The notes under the pieces: generated by a model
Databases searched by the model: none
Seen by the model: only the letters and a program-made list of their open reading frames with translations
What the model was told of the DNA's origin: nothing
Program-made: the position numbers and the translations under genes
Source of the DNA: CP2-2F sp034436355
Lineage (GTDB): Bacteria > Chloroflexota > Anaerolineae > Aggregatilineales > UBA2796
Assembly: GCA_034436355.1 (NCBI GenBank)
Contig: DAOTVQ010000030.1
Coordinates: 1-64,000 of the forward strand
Direction of reading: 5' to 3'
Length of the DNA stretch: 64,000 nucleotides
Shown: positions 18,183-29,195 of the stretch, in pieces
Layout: every line of letters starts with the position of its first letter
How positions within the stretch are numbered: the first letter of the stretch is position 1

Positions 18183-19436
18183 TCTGCTGGTTGTTCACGC
18201 GGCGCAGTTGGTCACTTGCGCGGGCAGCGGTCAGCCCAAGCGTGGCACAGACATGCGCGCTGTAGGGCTGATCGAAGATGGTGCGCTGGCAATTCGGGAT
18301 GGGCGCATCCTGGCGGTGGGCAGCACAGCAGTTATCCGCGCTGACTATGCGGCGGAAACAGTCATCAACGCGGCGGGCAAGGTGGTGTGTCCCGGCTTGG
18401 TGGATTGCCACACGCACGCCGTCTATGGTGGCAACCGCTTAGATGAGTTTGAGCAGCGCTTGCAGGGCGTGCCGTACATGCAGATCATGGCGGCAGGCGG
18501 CGGCATTGCCAGCACTGCACGCGCCACACGCAGTGCGGCGGAGGCTGATCTGTTGGCACAGGCGCACGCACGGCTGGATCAGATGATGCAGCTTGGCACC
18601 ACCACTGCCGAGATCAAGACGGGCTACGGGCTGGATACGCCAACCGAAATCAAGCTACTGAACGTCATCGCTGCGCTAGATCAGCAACATCCGATGAACA
18701 TCCTCCCGACGTTTTTAGGCGCGCACGCCGTCCCGTGGGACTACGCGAGCGCTGAACAGTATCTTGCCGCCGTGATTGAGGACATGCTGCCTGCTGTTGC
18801 GCGCAGCGAAGCATGGCGCTCCTTCATGGCAAAAGGCATGAACGGCTTCATTGATGTTTTCTGTGAACAGGGCGTGTTCGATCTTGGGCAGGCGCAGCGT
18901 GTGTTACGGACAGGGCGCGATCAGTACGGGATGCAGGTCAAGGCGCATGTGGATGAGTTTGTCTATTTGGGCGGCGCAGAAATGGCGTGCGAACTAGGCG
19001 CAATTTCCGTTGATCATCTGGATGTGACGCCGACTCATGCACTAGATCGGTTGGCGCGCTCCAACACGGTTGGCGTGATGTTGCCTGCTGTAAACTTCAA
19101 CTTGGGCAGCACGCACTTTGGGAATGCGCGCCACCTGATTGATGCAGGCGGCATTCTGGCGCTGGCAACCGATCTGAATCCCGGCTCGGCGCCAACGCCT
19201 TCCCTGCCGTTGGTGATGGCAATTGCCTGCCGCTATCAGAAATTGCTGCCTTCAGAGGCGCTGAATGCCTGCACCATCAACGCGGCAGCGGCGCTGAACA
19301 TGGCTGAGCGCGTCGGCTCGCTGGAGGTGGGCAAACAAGCCGATTTGATCATCTTAAACACAGCCGACTATCGCGCCCTTGCCTACGAGTTTGGCAGCCA
19401 ATTGGTAGAGACAGTCATCATCAAAGGGGATGTCGC

Positions 19437-19455
<19 letters not shown>
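18172..19455 (+). CDS. hutI: Imidazolonepropionase
   Basis: A 427-residue amidohydrolase-superfamily enzyme that opens imidazolonepropionate to N-formimidoyl-glutamate. The metal-binding DCHTHAVYGGNRLDEFE is clear; then TTTAEIKTGYGL, LGAHAVPWDY, HVDEFVYLGGAEMACELGAISVDHLD and the late Asp in LALATDLNPGSAPTPSLPLVMAIA. The ATG at 18172 overlaps hutU by 11 bp and gives MRADLLVVHAAQLVTC. Its last 19 bases overlap hutH. Confidence 0.94.
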
Positions 19456-20990
<1,535 letters not shown>

Positions 20991-20995
20991 AGGCA

Positions 20996-21032
20996 GCGCA
21001 CCCGATCCAGAACGTTGGATCGGGCGCGCTTC
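20996..21032 (+). terminator. Probable terminator between convergent hutH and the macroglobulin gene
   Basis: CCCGATCCA pairs with TGGATCGGG (9 bp) and is extended by GCGC/GCGC across one mismatch, with a 6-nt loop. The trailing T-run is poor, so it may be weak on the + strand. It sits between two convergent genes. Confidence 0.55.
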
Positions 21033-21051
21033 ACGAGAGTTCGGTGCTAGG

Positions 21052-24000
21052 TTATGGCTTCACAGTGAACAGGCTGCCGGCACCGCGCCCAAACACCTCT
21101 GGGAAGTAGAACTCATTCCCATTGGGTGGGATAACGCGGTAAGTGCCTGCTGAGGTTGCCTGCACCTGATAGACATAGCGGTAGCTGCCACGCGGCAGGT
21201 AGCTGGCAGAAAGCACCACCTTCTCCGTGCGTAGCTGCGTATCGCTGAAGTACCACCAGCCCCACATAAAGCGGTACGGCTTATCGGTTGGGATTAGCTC
21301 TGGGCGCTGCCCGATCTGGGCGCTGGTTTGCAGTGAGCGATCAATTGCCTCCGTGCCAGCCGGGATCGGGTCGTTGATGACCACGTAGTAGAGGTCGTTC
21401 GCCGCCGTGATCTCCAGCGCAACGGTGATCACATCGCCAACCTTTGCCTCTGTGATCGGCTTGCCTTCGGCATCGTAGTAGGTGCGGACGAGCCGAATGC
21501 CGCGATCTGTTGGCTGCACAGCCTCCACAGGCTGCTTAACGTGCAAGGTCGCTGTGTAGTAAAGCGCGCCTTCGCCCTCACCATGCTGGAACGCCAGGCG
21601 ATTGACCTGTTCACGCAGCAGATCGGCAACATCAATGTTGAGCGTCTCGGTCTTTTTAAGCGTTTCAGCGTTGCCCACACCTTCAAAAACCTGTTCGCCA
21701 TTCAGCCCAACCGTGTAGGTGTAGTTCGCTTTCAACTCGCCGCTAACGTTCATCCAACTGGTTAGCGCCATAACTGCCCATGCTGATTCTTGGGTAGTTT
21801 CCCATGCATCGGCGCGGCGTGCCACCATCAGCCAGCGGATCACGTTCGGGATCAGCTCGCTCTCAGGCGTGAAGGCGACTAGCGTTTGGAGTAGGATTGC
21901 TGTGGTGCGCGTATCGCTGCCCCAGTTCCACCAATCACGGCGCCCTTCTTCCCAGTGAATGCCCGTCGCGCTGACGATTGCAGCAGATTGAATATCGCTG
22001 AGCAGTGTCTCAATCTTATCTTGGAAGCCGAGTGCATCGCGGGAGAGTCCGTATGCCTGCGCCAAGAAGCCACGTGCATAGAGCGCCATCTTCTCGCGCC
22101 ACACAAAGAGCGCTTCAAGCGCCTGTATATTGGTGTTGCCCGAACGCGCCAGCACATAGAGGATGAACGCGCCGCGATTAAGTTCCCACTCAGGCGTGTT
22201 TTGCGTGAAGGCGGGCAGGCGTGTTTGCAGGAAGGCAACCGCACGGTTGATCATCTCGGCGGGAATTTGCAGATCGGAATCGCGTGCCTCGACCAAGCCA
22301 AGCAGGGCGTAGGCAGTGACCAACGTGCTGGATTCCTCGTTGTAGTACCAGCCCCAGCCGCCGTCGGGCTTCTGTTCAAGGCTCAGCTTGAGCAGCGCCT
22401 CACGGATTGCCTTCTCAAGATCGGCACGCAGCGCTTCATCTGCCAAGCCGAGCCGTTGCAAGGCGCGGAAGGTGACTGCGTTCGGCAAAAAGCGCGAAAC
22501 GGTCTGCTCTAGGCATTGGTAGGGGAAGTTTTCCAATGCACGCAGCGTATCCAACGTGGAGGCTGCCAGCGACGGGCTGAGCCGCAAGCTGAGCGTACCG
22601 CTTGGCGCAAGCGCAACGCTTGGCACAAGAATGCCTTCGGTGCGCGTACTCGGTTGGCGCAGTGCGCCGGCCGTGCTGGCGTAGTCAGGCGTCAGGTAGC
22701 GGTAGACGGGCAGCAGGCGCGCATCGCCTAGCCCAACGGCGGGCTTGCTGGCATCGCCAAACTGACCGCTGACCGCGCTAAAGGTCAGGTCAACCGCCTC
22801 AACATCGCCCACGACAGCCAGCCACGTGACGCGAGTCCGTCCGTTGGCAGGCACCGTGACAACTTGCTGTGCCTCTGCGCGCAACGTGACGCCTTCCGCG
22901 ATCAGGCTGACCGTCGTCTCAAGGTCGCTATCCGTGTTGTTGTTGACCACAACAGCCAACTCTGCCTCATCGCCAACCACGAAGAAGCGCGGCGTAGCAG
23001 GGCGCACCAAGAGCGGCTTGGTGGACATGATGTCCAGTGTTGTATCGCCAACGAAGGTTTGTGCCGAGATGCCGCGCACGTCCAAGCGCCAGGTGGTCAG
23101 GTTATCCGGCAGGGTGGTGGTGGCGCGTGCCGTGCCATCCGCAGCCGTTACCACGCTTGGCAGCCACAACGGCGTATCAATGAAGTTGGTGCGGATATCG
23201 GGCGTGGCACTCTGCGCCTTTTCATCATCTGCATCAGCAGCCTGTCCGGGCGGGGATGCCATAGGTGGCGGCGCGGCACCACCGGCGGACTCTTCCGCAG
23301 CGTCACTTCGCATGAAGGCAAAGTCTCTCGACATAATCTCGCCTTGCGGCGTGATGCCATCCAGCAGACGATTGAGCGTGGCAAGCGTGCTGATCGAGAG
23401 TCCGCGCACACGCCAGAAGGCGTCAAAGATCGAGATGCTGTTTGGCGCCCCAACGCTCAGCGTGGCAAGATCGGTCAGCGCCAAGCCTAGTTCGGCTTGC
23501 ACAGGCTCGCCGCGCAGATCGGTAACCTTCAGGTCAAAGGTGATCGTCTTTTTCGGCTCTGCCAGTTTGTCGGAAGGCGTCGCAGTGATCTTCAACTGCT
23601 GCTGCACTTCCACATTCAGGTTAATCAGCCCGTAGCGCAGTTCAGGCACAAGGGCGGCATTGGCGCCACCGGCGCGCAGCAAAACAACGGACACATAGAC
23701 ATTAGGTGCATGGATGCCTTCGATGGGCAGTTCGTAGGTATAGCTGCCTTCAAAGGTCACCAGTTCGCGCTTCAGGATGTCGGCACGCTCGACGGTGATG
23801 AGCGCCGTTACCGCTTCGGTGTAGGGAGAGACGATCAGGACGCTGGCGGTCTCGCCAATCGGGTAGGTATCTTTGCGGTCTGCCACCAACTGCAAGCGCT
23901 GATCATCGTGCCGCCACTGAATGGCATTCTTGCCCTGCACCCACAGCGTGAAGCGGCTGATTGCTAGGCGCTCCCGCGAGTCGCGTGTTTCGGCGCTGAT

Positions 24001-26967
24001 CTCAAACAAACCACCGCGCTCAGGCGTGAAGGTGAAGGTTGCTTTACCCTCAGCATCGGTGATCAGGCGTTCCTCTTTGAGGAGGGAGCGCTTTTGCGAC
24101 CACTCCAATGTGCTTGAGTCTTGCAGCCACGCTGTTTCAGTCACTTTAACGGTGACTGTTTGGTTGGGAACAGGTGCGGCGTCCCAGTTGGTTGTGAAAA
24201 CGCTGATAGTTTGCGGCTGCCCTGCCACACCAACGTATTTCTCAGGCTTGATGCCGACCAACACCGTTGACGGGAAAACAGTGACCGTGGTGCGCCCGCT
24301 AATGCTCTGGTTAGAAATATCAGTGACGGTTGCCTCAAGGGTGAACTGTTGCGTGAATTTGTTCTCGCCCAGATCGGCGGGGAAGCTGATTTCGAGCCGC
24401 CCCAGCGGATCAAGCGTGCCGCTGCCACTAGCGACCACACGCTGATAGCCGCCGTAATAGCCAATGAATTCATCGCCAAACAGGATGCGCGGATCACGCG
24501 GATTGCCGAAAAAGCCCACATCCGCCACGACTTGCCACTGCACGGCTGCGCCACCGACGCCACCGCCAAACAAGAACTTGGACTCAATCGTCGCCTTGAT
24601 CAGGTCACTATCGGCATAACGGGCTGCTTCTGTTGTGACTGTGGTGAGGAATTCGGGCGGGCGGAACTCGGCAACTGTGAAGCTGAGGGAGCTCTGTTGA
24701 TTGCGGAATTGGGTGCGAATGCTGTAGCCACCTAGCATTACGTCTTGTGGCAAGTCGTACTGACCACTAAAGGCGCCGTATTCGTTCAGCATCAGCGTTT
24801 GGTTGTAGACTTCGCGCCCGTTCGGATCGTTGATGATGACCTGAATCGGTTCGTTTTGCGGCACGCTAAAGGTCACGTCAGCCTGATTCCGCACCACGCC
24901 GCGGAAGTAGACCGGGCGTGCCGGGCGGTAGATTGGCTGATCCGTGTAGAGGTAGGTGACGGTTTTGATTGGCTCAAAATCAGCCTGCACCTCAAAGCGG
25001 TATGGCTCAAAGTCTTGGCTGCGCCAGTTGGTGTGCGCGATGCCAAAGCGTCCATCGCCTTCTAACGTCACCCAGAAGCCGTTATAGTTGCTGTGTGCGT
25101 TCCGCACCTCAAACGCCAGCCAGCCATCGGCATCGGTGCGTGCTTCAGCCACTTTGCGTCCGTTACTGTAGAGGCTGATTGGCTGATCGGCAAGCGGTGC
25201 GCCTGTGGCAAGGTCGCTTGCCCACACATAGAGCGCGTTTGGCGCCTGTTTCACAGTCAGGTTGGCAGTTGCCACCACCAAAATCTGTTGGCGCGGCTCA
25301 CGCAGGTTGGGCATGAACAAGCGGCGGAACTCTGGTGCAAAGAATTCGGTGAAGTAGATACCGGGCGCCAGTTTGCCATCGCCTTCTGCCAAGTTGATGG
25401 TGGTTTGGACAAAACGGTTGCGAACAGCTTCTACTGGCTGCGACCATTGGCGCGTAATGCGCGGTGGTTTGTAATCGCGCAGGTTTGGATAGTATGTATT
25501 ACCACTGAGCGCTATCAACTCATCAAGGGTCAGGGCGCCCAACGTCACTTCAATAGCACTCAGGTTCAGGCTGACGGCGGGAAGTGTTGTCTGGGGACGG
25601 TAGGCATTGGTGACGCTGATCCAATCGCGGAAGGGCAAGGTGAGTTGCGGATCAGTGGGCGCGGTGCGGTAACGCAGCACGAACGGCTCGTTAACCACGT
25701 TGCCATACATATCGGCTACACCTGCTGCAACCGTGATCGTGTAATCCGTATCCGGCAGCGACGGGAAGTTGATATAGAGCGTGTTGCCACCAGCACTGAT
25801 GCTCAGGCGCTCAGGCTTTGGATCAACGCTGATGCGATCCTTGAAGCTGTTCTGATCCATGATTGTGCTGTAGGTGATGCTTATGCCGCTGCCACTGGGT
25901 ACGTCGCGTGCGCCATTGGCAGGATAGCTGCTCAGCACACGCGGATAGGGTACGGTGCGGAAGCTGAACGTCTGCGGATTGGTCAGAATCGCTTGCCCGT
26001 TGGCACTGCGGGCAGCAGCACTAACGCTCGCCTGATAGGGCGTTTCGAGCGCTAACTGTGAGGATGGCTTGAAGCGCAGGAGCGTGCCACCGTCTAGGGT
26101 CAGCACACCAGCAACGTTCGCGCCGTTAGCGGCATTTCGCAGTGTGAATGCCTCACGCAGACTCGCCTCATCCATCGGCTGGTTGAAGCGTACCGTGATC
26201 TCACTCTCAAGCGGGACGGAGTCGCCCTGCGGTGAAATGCTCAAAATTTGCGGCGGAATGGTGCGGAACTGCCAAGTGTAAGGCGCGCCAAGTGAGCTGC
26301 CGTCAAGATCAGTTAGGTCGGCGCTGAGCGTAGCAGTATACAGCGTGCCGCCATTGAGCGCGGTCTTGGGTGTGAATTGATAGATCGCGGTGCCGATCCA
26401 TTCACCTGTGCCTTCTAAAGGCGGCTCAAAGCTAAGCGGCTGTGGCAGATTCGCCTGATCGCCGGTGGTGGTCAGCGGCACGACAGGGCGATCAAAAACG
26501 ACCGTGATCGTGGCGCCTGCCTCGATGTTTTCGGCGTTAGGCGCAGGGATGACCTGATTCACGCTCAGGTTGGGCGCAATCTGAAAGTTGAGGCGGAAGC
26601 GCGTCTCTAGGGCAAGCCCTTGGGCGGATTGCGCCCCCGTACCAACTTGTATGACATATTCAGTGCCGCGTGGCAGCGGTGCAGCGGGTGTAAAGGTGAA
26701 GGTCTGGTCGTCCATCCAGCGCGGCGTGCCGTTCACCGGCGGATCAATGACGAACGCCGCCTCGACACTGGCGCGATCCATTGGCTGATCAAAGACGATC
26801 TGTACGATGCTGGTTGGCGGGGCGATCTCGCGCTGGGCGGGATAGCTGGCGAGGATGCGCGGTGCGCTAAGGTCAGTCTGTGCGTTTATAGTACTCATAC
26901 TGGTTAGTATCAAGCTGAGTGCGAGTGCTGTCAACAACACTCGGCGGATAGGTTTGAAGGTAGGCAT
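21052..26967 (-). CDS. Large secreted alpha-2-macroglobulin family protein
   Basis: A 1971-residue exported protein. The signal peptide is MPTFKPIRRVLLTALALSLILTS...NAQ, without a lipobox cysteine. The N-terminal quarter contains repeated Ig-like Big_5 modules (pattern 'SxYPANGARDVPxxSxIxITFxxPMD'). Macroglobulin domains follow, with the MG/bait region LYTDQPIYRPARPVYFRGVVRN. The thioester site is Cys1485-Leu-Glu-Gln1488 (FPYQCLEQTVSRFLP), followed by the alpha-alpha barrel GGWGWYYNEESSTLVTAYAL. Bacterial A2Ms trap proteases and are often beside a penicillin-binding protein PbpC; none is here. AAGGAG 11 nt before the ATG at 26967 decides the start; the frame continues upstream to 27102. Confidence 0.9.
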   Translation of the reverse strand: MPTFKPIRRVLLTALALSLILTSMSTINAQTDLSAPRILASYPAQREIAPPTSIVQIVFDQPMDRASVEAAFVIDPPVNGTPRWMDDQTFTFTPAAPLPRGTEYVIQVGTGAQSAQGLALETRFRLNFQIAPNLSVNQVIPAPNAENIEAGATITVVFDRPVVPLTTTGDQANLPQPLSFEPPLEGTGEWIGTAIYQFTPKTALNGGTLYTATLSADLTDLDGSSLGAPYTWQFRTIPPQILSISPQGDSVPLESEITVRFNQPMDEASLREAFTLRNAANGANVAGVLTLDGGTLLRFKPSSQLALETPYQASVSAAARSANGQAILTNPQTFSFRTVPYPRVLSSYPANGARDVPSGSGISITYSTIMDQNSFKDRISVDPKPERLSISAGGNTLYINFPSLPDTDYTITVAAGVADMYGNVVNEPFVLRYRTAPTDPQLTLPFRDWISVTNAYRPQTTLPAVSLNLSAIEVTLGALTLDELIALSGNTYYPNLRDYKPPRITRQWSQPVEAVRNRFVQTTINLAEGDGKLAPGIYFTEFFAPEFRRLFMPNLREPRQQILVVATANLTVKQAPNALYVWASDLATGAPLADQPISLYSNGRKVAEARTDADGWLAFEVRNAHSNYNGFWVTLEGDGRFGIAHTNWRSQDFEPYRFEVQADFEPIKTVTYLYTDQPIYRPARPVYFRGVVRNQADVTFSVPQNEPIQVIINDPNGREVYNQTLMLNEYGAFSGQYDLPQDVMLGGYSIRTQFRNQQSSLSFTVAEFRPPEFLTTVTTEAARYADSDLIKATIESKFLFGGGVGGAAVQWQVVADVGFFGNPRDPRILFGDEFIGYYGGYQRVVASGSGTLDPLGRLEISFPADLGENKFTQQFTLEATVTDISNQSISGRTTVTVFPSTVLVGIKPEKYVGVAGQPQTISVFTTNWDAAPVPNQTVTVKVTETAWLQDSSTLEWSQKRSLLKEERLITDAEGKATFTFTPERGGLFEISAETRDSRERLAISRFTLWVQGKNAIQWRHDDQRLQLVADRKDTYPIGETASVLIVSPYTEAVTALITVERADILKRELVTFEGSYTYELPIEGIHAPNVYVSVVLLRAGGANAALVPELRYGLINLNVEVQQQLKITATPSDKLAEPKKTITFDLKVTDLRGEPVQAELGLALTDLATLSVGAPNSISIFDAFWRVRGLSISTLATLNRLLDGITPQGEIMSRDFAFMRSDAAEESAGGAAPPPMASPPGQAADADDEKAQSATPDIRTNFIDTPLWLPSVVTAADGTARATTTLPDNLTTWRLDVRGISAQTFVGDTTLDIMSTKPLLVRPATPRFFVVGDEAELAVVVNNNTDSDLETTVSLIAEGVTLRAEAQQVVTVPANGRTRVTWLAVVGDVEAVDLTFSAVSGQFGDASKPAVGLGDARLLPVYRYLTPDYASTAGALRQPSTRTEGILVPSVALAPSGTLSLRLSPSLAASTLDTLRALENFPYQCLEQTVSRFLPNAVTFRALQRLGLADEALRADLEKAIREALLKLSLEQKPDGGWGWYYNEESSTLVTAYALLGLVEARDSDLQIPAEMINRAVAFLQTRLPAFTQNTPEWELNRGAFILYVLARSGNTNIQALEALFVWREKMALYARGFLAQAYGLSRDALGFQDKIETLLSDIQSAAIVSATGIHWEEGRRDWWNWGSDTRTTAILLQTLVAFTPESELIPNVIRWLMVARRADAWETTQESAWAVMALTSWMNVSGELKANYTYTVGLNGEQVFEGVGNAETLKKTETLNIDVADLLREQVNRLAFQHGEGEGALYYTATLHVKQPVEAVQPTDRGIRLVRTYYDAEGKPITEAKVGDVITVALEITAANDLYYVVINDPIPAGTEAIDRSLQTSAQIGQRPELIPTDKPYRFMWGWWYFSDTQLRTEKVVLSASYLPRGSYRYVYQVQATSAGTYRVIPPNGNEFYFPEVFGRGAGSLFTVKP

Positions 26968-27091
26968 ACAAAAGGCTCTCCTTACGCAGACGACATCTAC
27001 AAACATTCTAATGCAGAGAGACGCGCAATAGGTGAAGAAAGTTCCCGATTGCAAAAAGCGTGGCATACTTAAGGGTAATGGAGAAGGGTGA

Positions 27092-27496
27092 ATGCCTGCC
27101 AAAGATCGCTATCACGACGCCGTGAAGCGTGCGCTTATCAAGGATGGGTGGCACATTCTGGATGAAAATTACTTCATTGGCACAGAAACACGCCAATTGT
27201 GGGTTGACCTGCATATTGAAAATGAGGCAGGCGAAAGGCGCGCTTTGGTAGAGATCAAAAGTTTCAGTGGGCAGTCTGTTATTGAAGACCTTGCCAATGC
27301 TATCGGCAAATATCTGATCTATCGAGCAGCATTGATCGCAACACAAACACAAGTACCGCTTTACCTTGCGATTCCAAGCCGCACACACCGCCAAATTTTT
27401 AGCGAATCGCTAGGCTTAGTTTTGCGGCGTATGATACCATTGCACCTGATCGTTTATGATATAGCGGGTGAGGTTATTACACAATGGATAGATTGA
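27092..27496 (+). CDS. xisH: XisH family protein, array copy 1
   Basis: A 134-residue XisH family protein (fdxN-element excision controlling factor H). It starts MPAKDRYHDAVKRALIKDGW, the family N-terminus, and carries a PD-(D/E)XK-like nuclease signature: Asp39 in LWVDL and Glu54-x-Lys56 in LVEIKSF. The helix LANAIGKYLIYRAAL and the strand PLYLAIPS follow. In Anabaena, XisH and XisI assist the XisF recombinase in excising the fdxN element; here no recombinase is present, so the role is open. GGAGAAGGGTGA just upstream is a strong ribosome site. Its end overlaps xisI copy 1 by 13 bp. Confidence 0.88.
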   Translation: MPAKDRYHDAVKRALIKDGWHILDENYFIGTETRQLWVDLHIENEAGERRALVEIKSFSGQSVIEDLANAIGKYLIYRAALIATQTQVPLYLAIPSRTHRQIFSESLGLVLRRMIPLHLIVYDIAGEVITQWID

Positions 27497-27786
27497 CAGC
27501 AGCCATCCATGAAGCGGTTAGCACTTATGTTGGACGTGGTGTTAACGGCTACAGCTATTTAATCGCCGATGCTGTACAGCCTGCCTGGACGATCATCTTT
27601 GTGCTGAATTTTAATGGACAGCGGATTGTTCGCAGTGGCTTGATTGTGCGGCTGTTGGGCGAAACAATCCTGATTGAGCAGGACGACAACGAGCCGCCAC
27701 TGGTAGACGCCCTGCTGCAAGCAGGCATTCCGCGCAGCCAGATCATCCTTGCCTACGCCGGCGAGCCTGTCCCTGAGTCGGCGTGA
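27484..27786 (+). CDS. xisI: XisI family protein, array copy 1
   Basis: A 100-residue XisI family protein. The C-terminal half (LIVRLLGETILIEQDDNEPP, then LVDALLQAGIPRSQIILAY) matches the family pattern 'IWIQxDxTE..IADxLVxxGVPKEDIVLAF'. The N-terminal half diverges strongly from the other copies in the array. It overlaps xisH copy 1 by 13 bp, so the two products are probably made in fixed ratio. The C-terminal third is nearly identical at the DNA level to copies 2-4 and, over a longer block, to copy 3. Confidence 0.87.
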   Translation: MDRLTAAIHEAVSTYVGRGVNGYSYLIADAVQPAWTIIFVLNFNGQRIVRSGLIVRLLGETILIEQDDNEPPLVDALLQAGIPRSQIILAYAGEPVPESA

Positions 27787-27794
27787 GCGATGCC
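27709..27794 (+). repeat. XisHI junction repeat 1
   Basis: An 86-bp unit beginning GCCCTGCTGCAAGCAGG and ending GTGAGCGATGCC, spanning the end of xisI and the first codons of the next xisH. It differs from repeats 2 and 4 at only two positions. Confidence 0.9.
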
Positions 27795-28196
27795 TGCCAA
27801 AGATCGCTATCACGACGCGGTAAAACGTGCGCTTATCAAGGATGGGTGGGTGATTGAAGATGAGCAAGTCACACTTACCTTCGGTGAGCGTTATTTATGG
27901 GTTGATCTCCGAGCCTCTAAAAGGGAGGCTGGTGGAAGCATTTTTGTGGAAGTAAAGGCACTAGATTCTGTATTATCACCAGTTGAGGCATGGGCAAATG
28001 CCATAGGGAAATATTCTTGTATCGCCTTGCGCTCAAGGCGGCAGAAATAGATATGCCGCTGTATCTTGCGGTCTCTGGTGCTGCTTATCAAGGCTTTTTA
28101 AGCGAGTTGATGGGGCAAAGTGCCATTCAAGAAGGGCATATTTTGCTTGTAGTGTTCGATCCCGAACGAGAGGAAATCATCCGATGGATTCTCTAA
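27790..28196 (+). pseudogene. xisH: xisH array copy 2, frameshifted
   Basis: An XisH-like gene with the canonical start (MPAKDRYHDAVKRALIKDGW) and nuclease-like residues Asp39 and Glu54-x-Lys56. After 'WANAIGKY' the frame shifts at about 28012-28016: the first frame runs to a stop at 28050. The rest of the gene (FLYRLALKAAEIDMPLYLAVS...EEIIRWIL) continues one frame over to 28196. Restoring one T in the AAATATTCTTG stretch would give IGKYFLYRLALK, matching the other copies. Either one T was lost from a TTT run, or this is a sequencing error; no clear slippery heptamer is seen. The truncated 86-residue product would keep the putative catalytic residues. Confidence 0.8.
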
Positions 28197-28486
28197 AACA
28201 AACGGTTAGGGAAGTGGTAGCAGGGTATGCGCGCAAGGGCTTGAACAGTCAAGGCTATCTGACGCAGAGCGAAGATAACACGCTTTTCACGGTTGTGATC
28301 GTTTCGCAGATGAAGGGTAAGCACTTTTCTGATACCAGCCTGATTGTGCGGATGCTGGATGAGTACATCATTGTGGAACGTGATCAGAACGACAAGATTG
28401 TACTCGATGCCCTGCTGCAAGCAGGCATTCCGCGCAGCCAGATCATCCTTGCCTATGCCGGCGAGCCTGTGCCTGAGTCGGCGTGA
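28184..28486 (+). CDS. xisI: XisI family protein, array copy 2
   Basis: A 100-residue XisI family protein (MDSLKQTVREVVAGYARKGL...). It pairs with the frameshifted xisH copy 2 and overlaps its end by 13 bp. The middle (IIVERDQNDK) resembles copy 4 rather than copies 1 and 3. The last 30 residues (ALLQAGIPRSQIILAYAG...) are those shared by all four copies. It remains open although its partner is broken. Confidence 0.86.
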   Translation: MDSLKQTVREVVAGYARKGLNSQGYLTQSEDNTLFTVVIVSQMKGKHFSDTSLIVRMLDEYIIVERDQNDKIVLDALLQAGIPRSQIILAYAGEPVPESA

Positions 28487-28494
28487 GCGATGCC
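28409..28494 (+). repeat. XisHI junction repeat 2
   Basis: An 86-bp junction repeat, identical to repeat 4 over its whole length. It lies exactly 700 bp from repeat 1. Confidence 0.9.
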
Positions 28495-28909
28495 CACAGA
28501 AGATGTTGTCCACCCTAGCATAGTGCGAGCGCTCGTCAAGGATGGCTGGCGCATTGAAAAGGAACAAGTCTTCATCCGCTTTGGCACACGCCGCCTGTGG
28601 ATTGATCTACACATTAGCAAACCCGAAATCAGTACTATCTTGGTAGAGGTCAAAGGCTTTCAAGCATACGCCTCACCTGTTGAGGCACTTGCCCAGGCTG
28701 TTGGTCAATACATTGTTTACCGTGCAGCACTGCGTTTCCGCGAAATGGGACATCTGCCACTTTATCTTGCCGTGCCGAATGCAATTTATGCTACACTATT
28801 TGATGAGCCTATTGGTGAATGGACGCGCCGTGAGGCAGCACTGAACCTGCTTATTGTTGATCTAGTACGCGAGGAAGTTGTGCAGTGGATTCCCTCAAAC
28901 AACGCCTGA
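28490..28909 (+). CDS. xisH: XisH family protein, array copy 3 (most divergent)
   Basis: A 139-residue XisH family protein. Unlike the other copies, its first 20 residues (MPTEDVVHPSIVRALVKDGW) are not in the near-identical form, though the family pattern is kept. Asp39 (LWIDL) and Glu53-x-Lys55 (LVEVKGF) give the PD-(D/E)XK-like signature, followed by LAQAVGQYIVYRAAL and PLYLAVPN. It overlaps xisI copy 3 by 25 bp, more than the other pairs. It starts 3 bp after the stop of xisI copy 2. Confidence 0.87.
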   Translation: MPTEDVVHPSIVRALVKDGWRIEKEQVFIRFGTRRLWIDLHISKPEISTILVEVKGFQAYASPVEALAQAVGQYIVYRAALRFREMGHLPLYLAVPNAIYATLFDEPIGEWTRREAALNLLIVDLVREEVVQWIPSNNA

Positions 28910-29187
28910 TAACCAGCTTAGAGCGCTTCGCAGGTGAAGGCTTAGGTGGCTACGCTTTTCTGACGGTCAATGCAGAAGCCAATGTTTTTGTAGTTACAGA
29001 TATTGCAATTACGCAGGGTAAGCGGGAAGTGCATACAAGCATTTTTGTGCGGCTGTTGGGCGAAACAATCCTGATTGAGCAGGACGACAACGAGCCGCCA
29101 CTGGTAGATGCCCTGCTGCAAGCAGGTATTCCGCGCAGCCAGATCATCCTTGCCTATGCCGGCGAGCCTGTGCCTGAGTCGGCGTGA
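28885..29187 (+). CDS. xisI: XisI family protein, array copy 3
   Basis: A 100-residue XisI family protein. From 'VRLLGETILIEQDDNEPP' to the end its DNA is almost the same as xisI copy 1 (about 140 bp with very few changes), whereas the first 50 residues (MDSLKQRLITSLERFAGEGL...) differ. This sharp boundary between divergent and identical DNA suggests gene conversion or a module exchange. Confidence 0.87.
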   Translation: MDSLKQRLITSLERFAGEGLGGYAFLTVNAEANVFVVTDIAITQGKREVHTSIFVRLLGETILIEQDDNEPPLVDALLQAGIPRSQIILAYAGEPVPESA

Positions 29188-29195
29188 GCGATGCC
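29110..29195 (+). repeat. XisHI junction repeat 3
   Basis: An 86-bp junction repeat with one difference from repeats 2 and 4 (GGTATT in place of GGCATT). It lies 701 bp from repeat 2. Confidence 0.9.

Noticed and set aside
25093..26055. Long + strand open frame inside the macroglobulin gene
   Set aside because: It is antisense to well-conserved Big_5 and macroglobulin modules, with no start signals.
27042..27071. Promoter for the xis array (TTCCCG / CATACT)
   Set aside because: Both boxes are weak and the spacing is only just acceptable; this is too uncertain to list.
26968..27102. N-terminal extension of the macroglobulin gene
   Set aside because: It would bury the signal peptide 45 residues inside and ignore the AAGGAG before 26967.
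28009..28020. Programmed -1 frameshift in the second xisH
   Set aside because: The reading-frame codons around the shift (AAA TAT TCT) do not form an X-XXY-YYZ slippery heptamer and no downstream pseudoknot is evident; a lost T is simpler.
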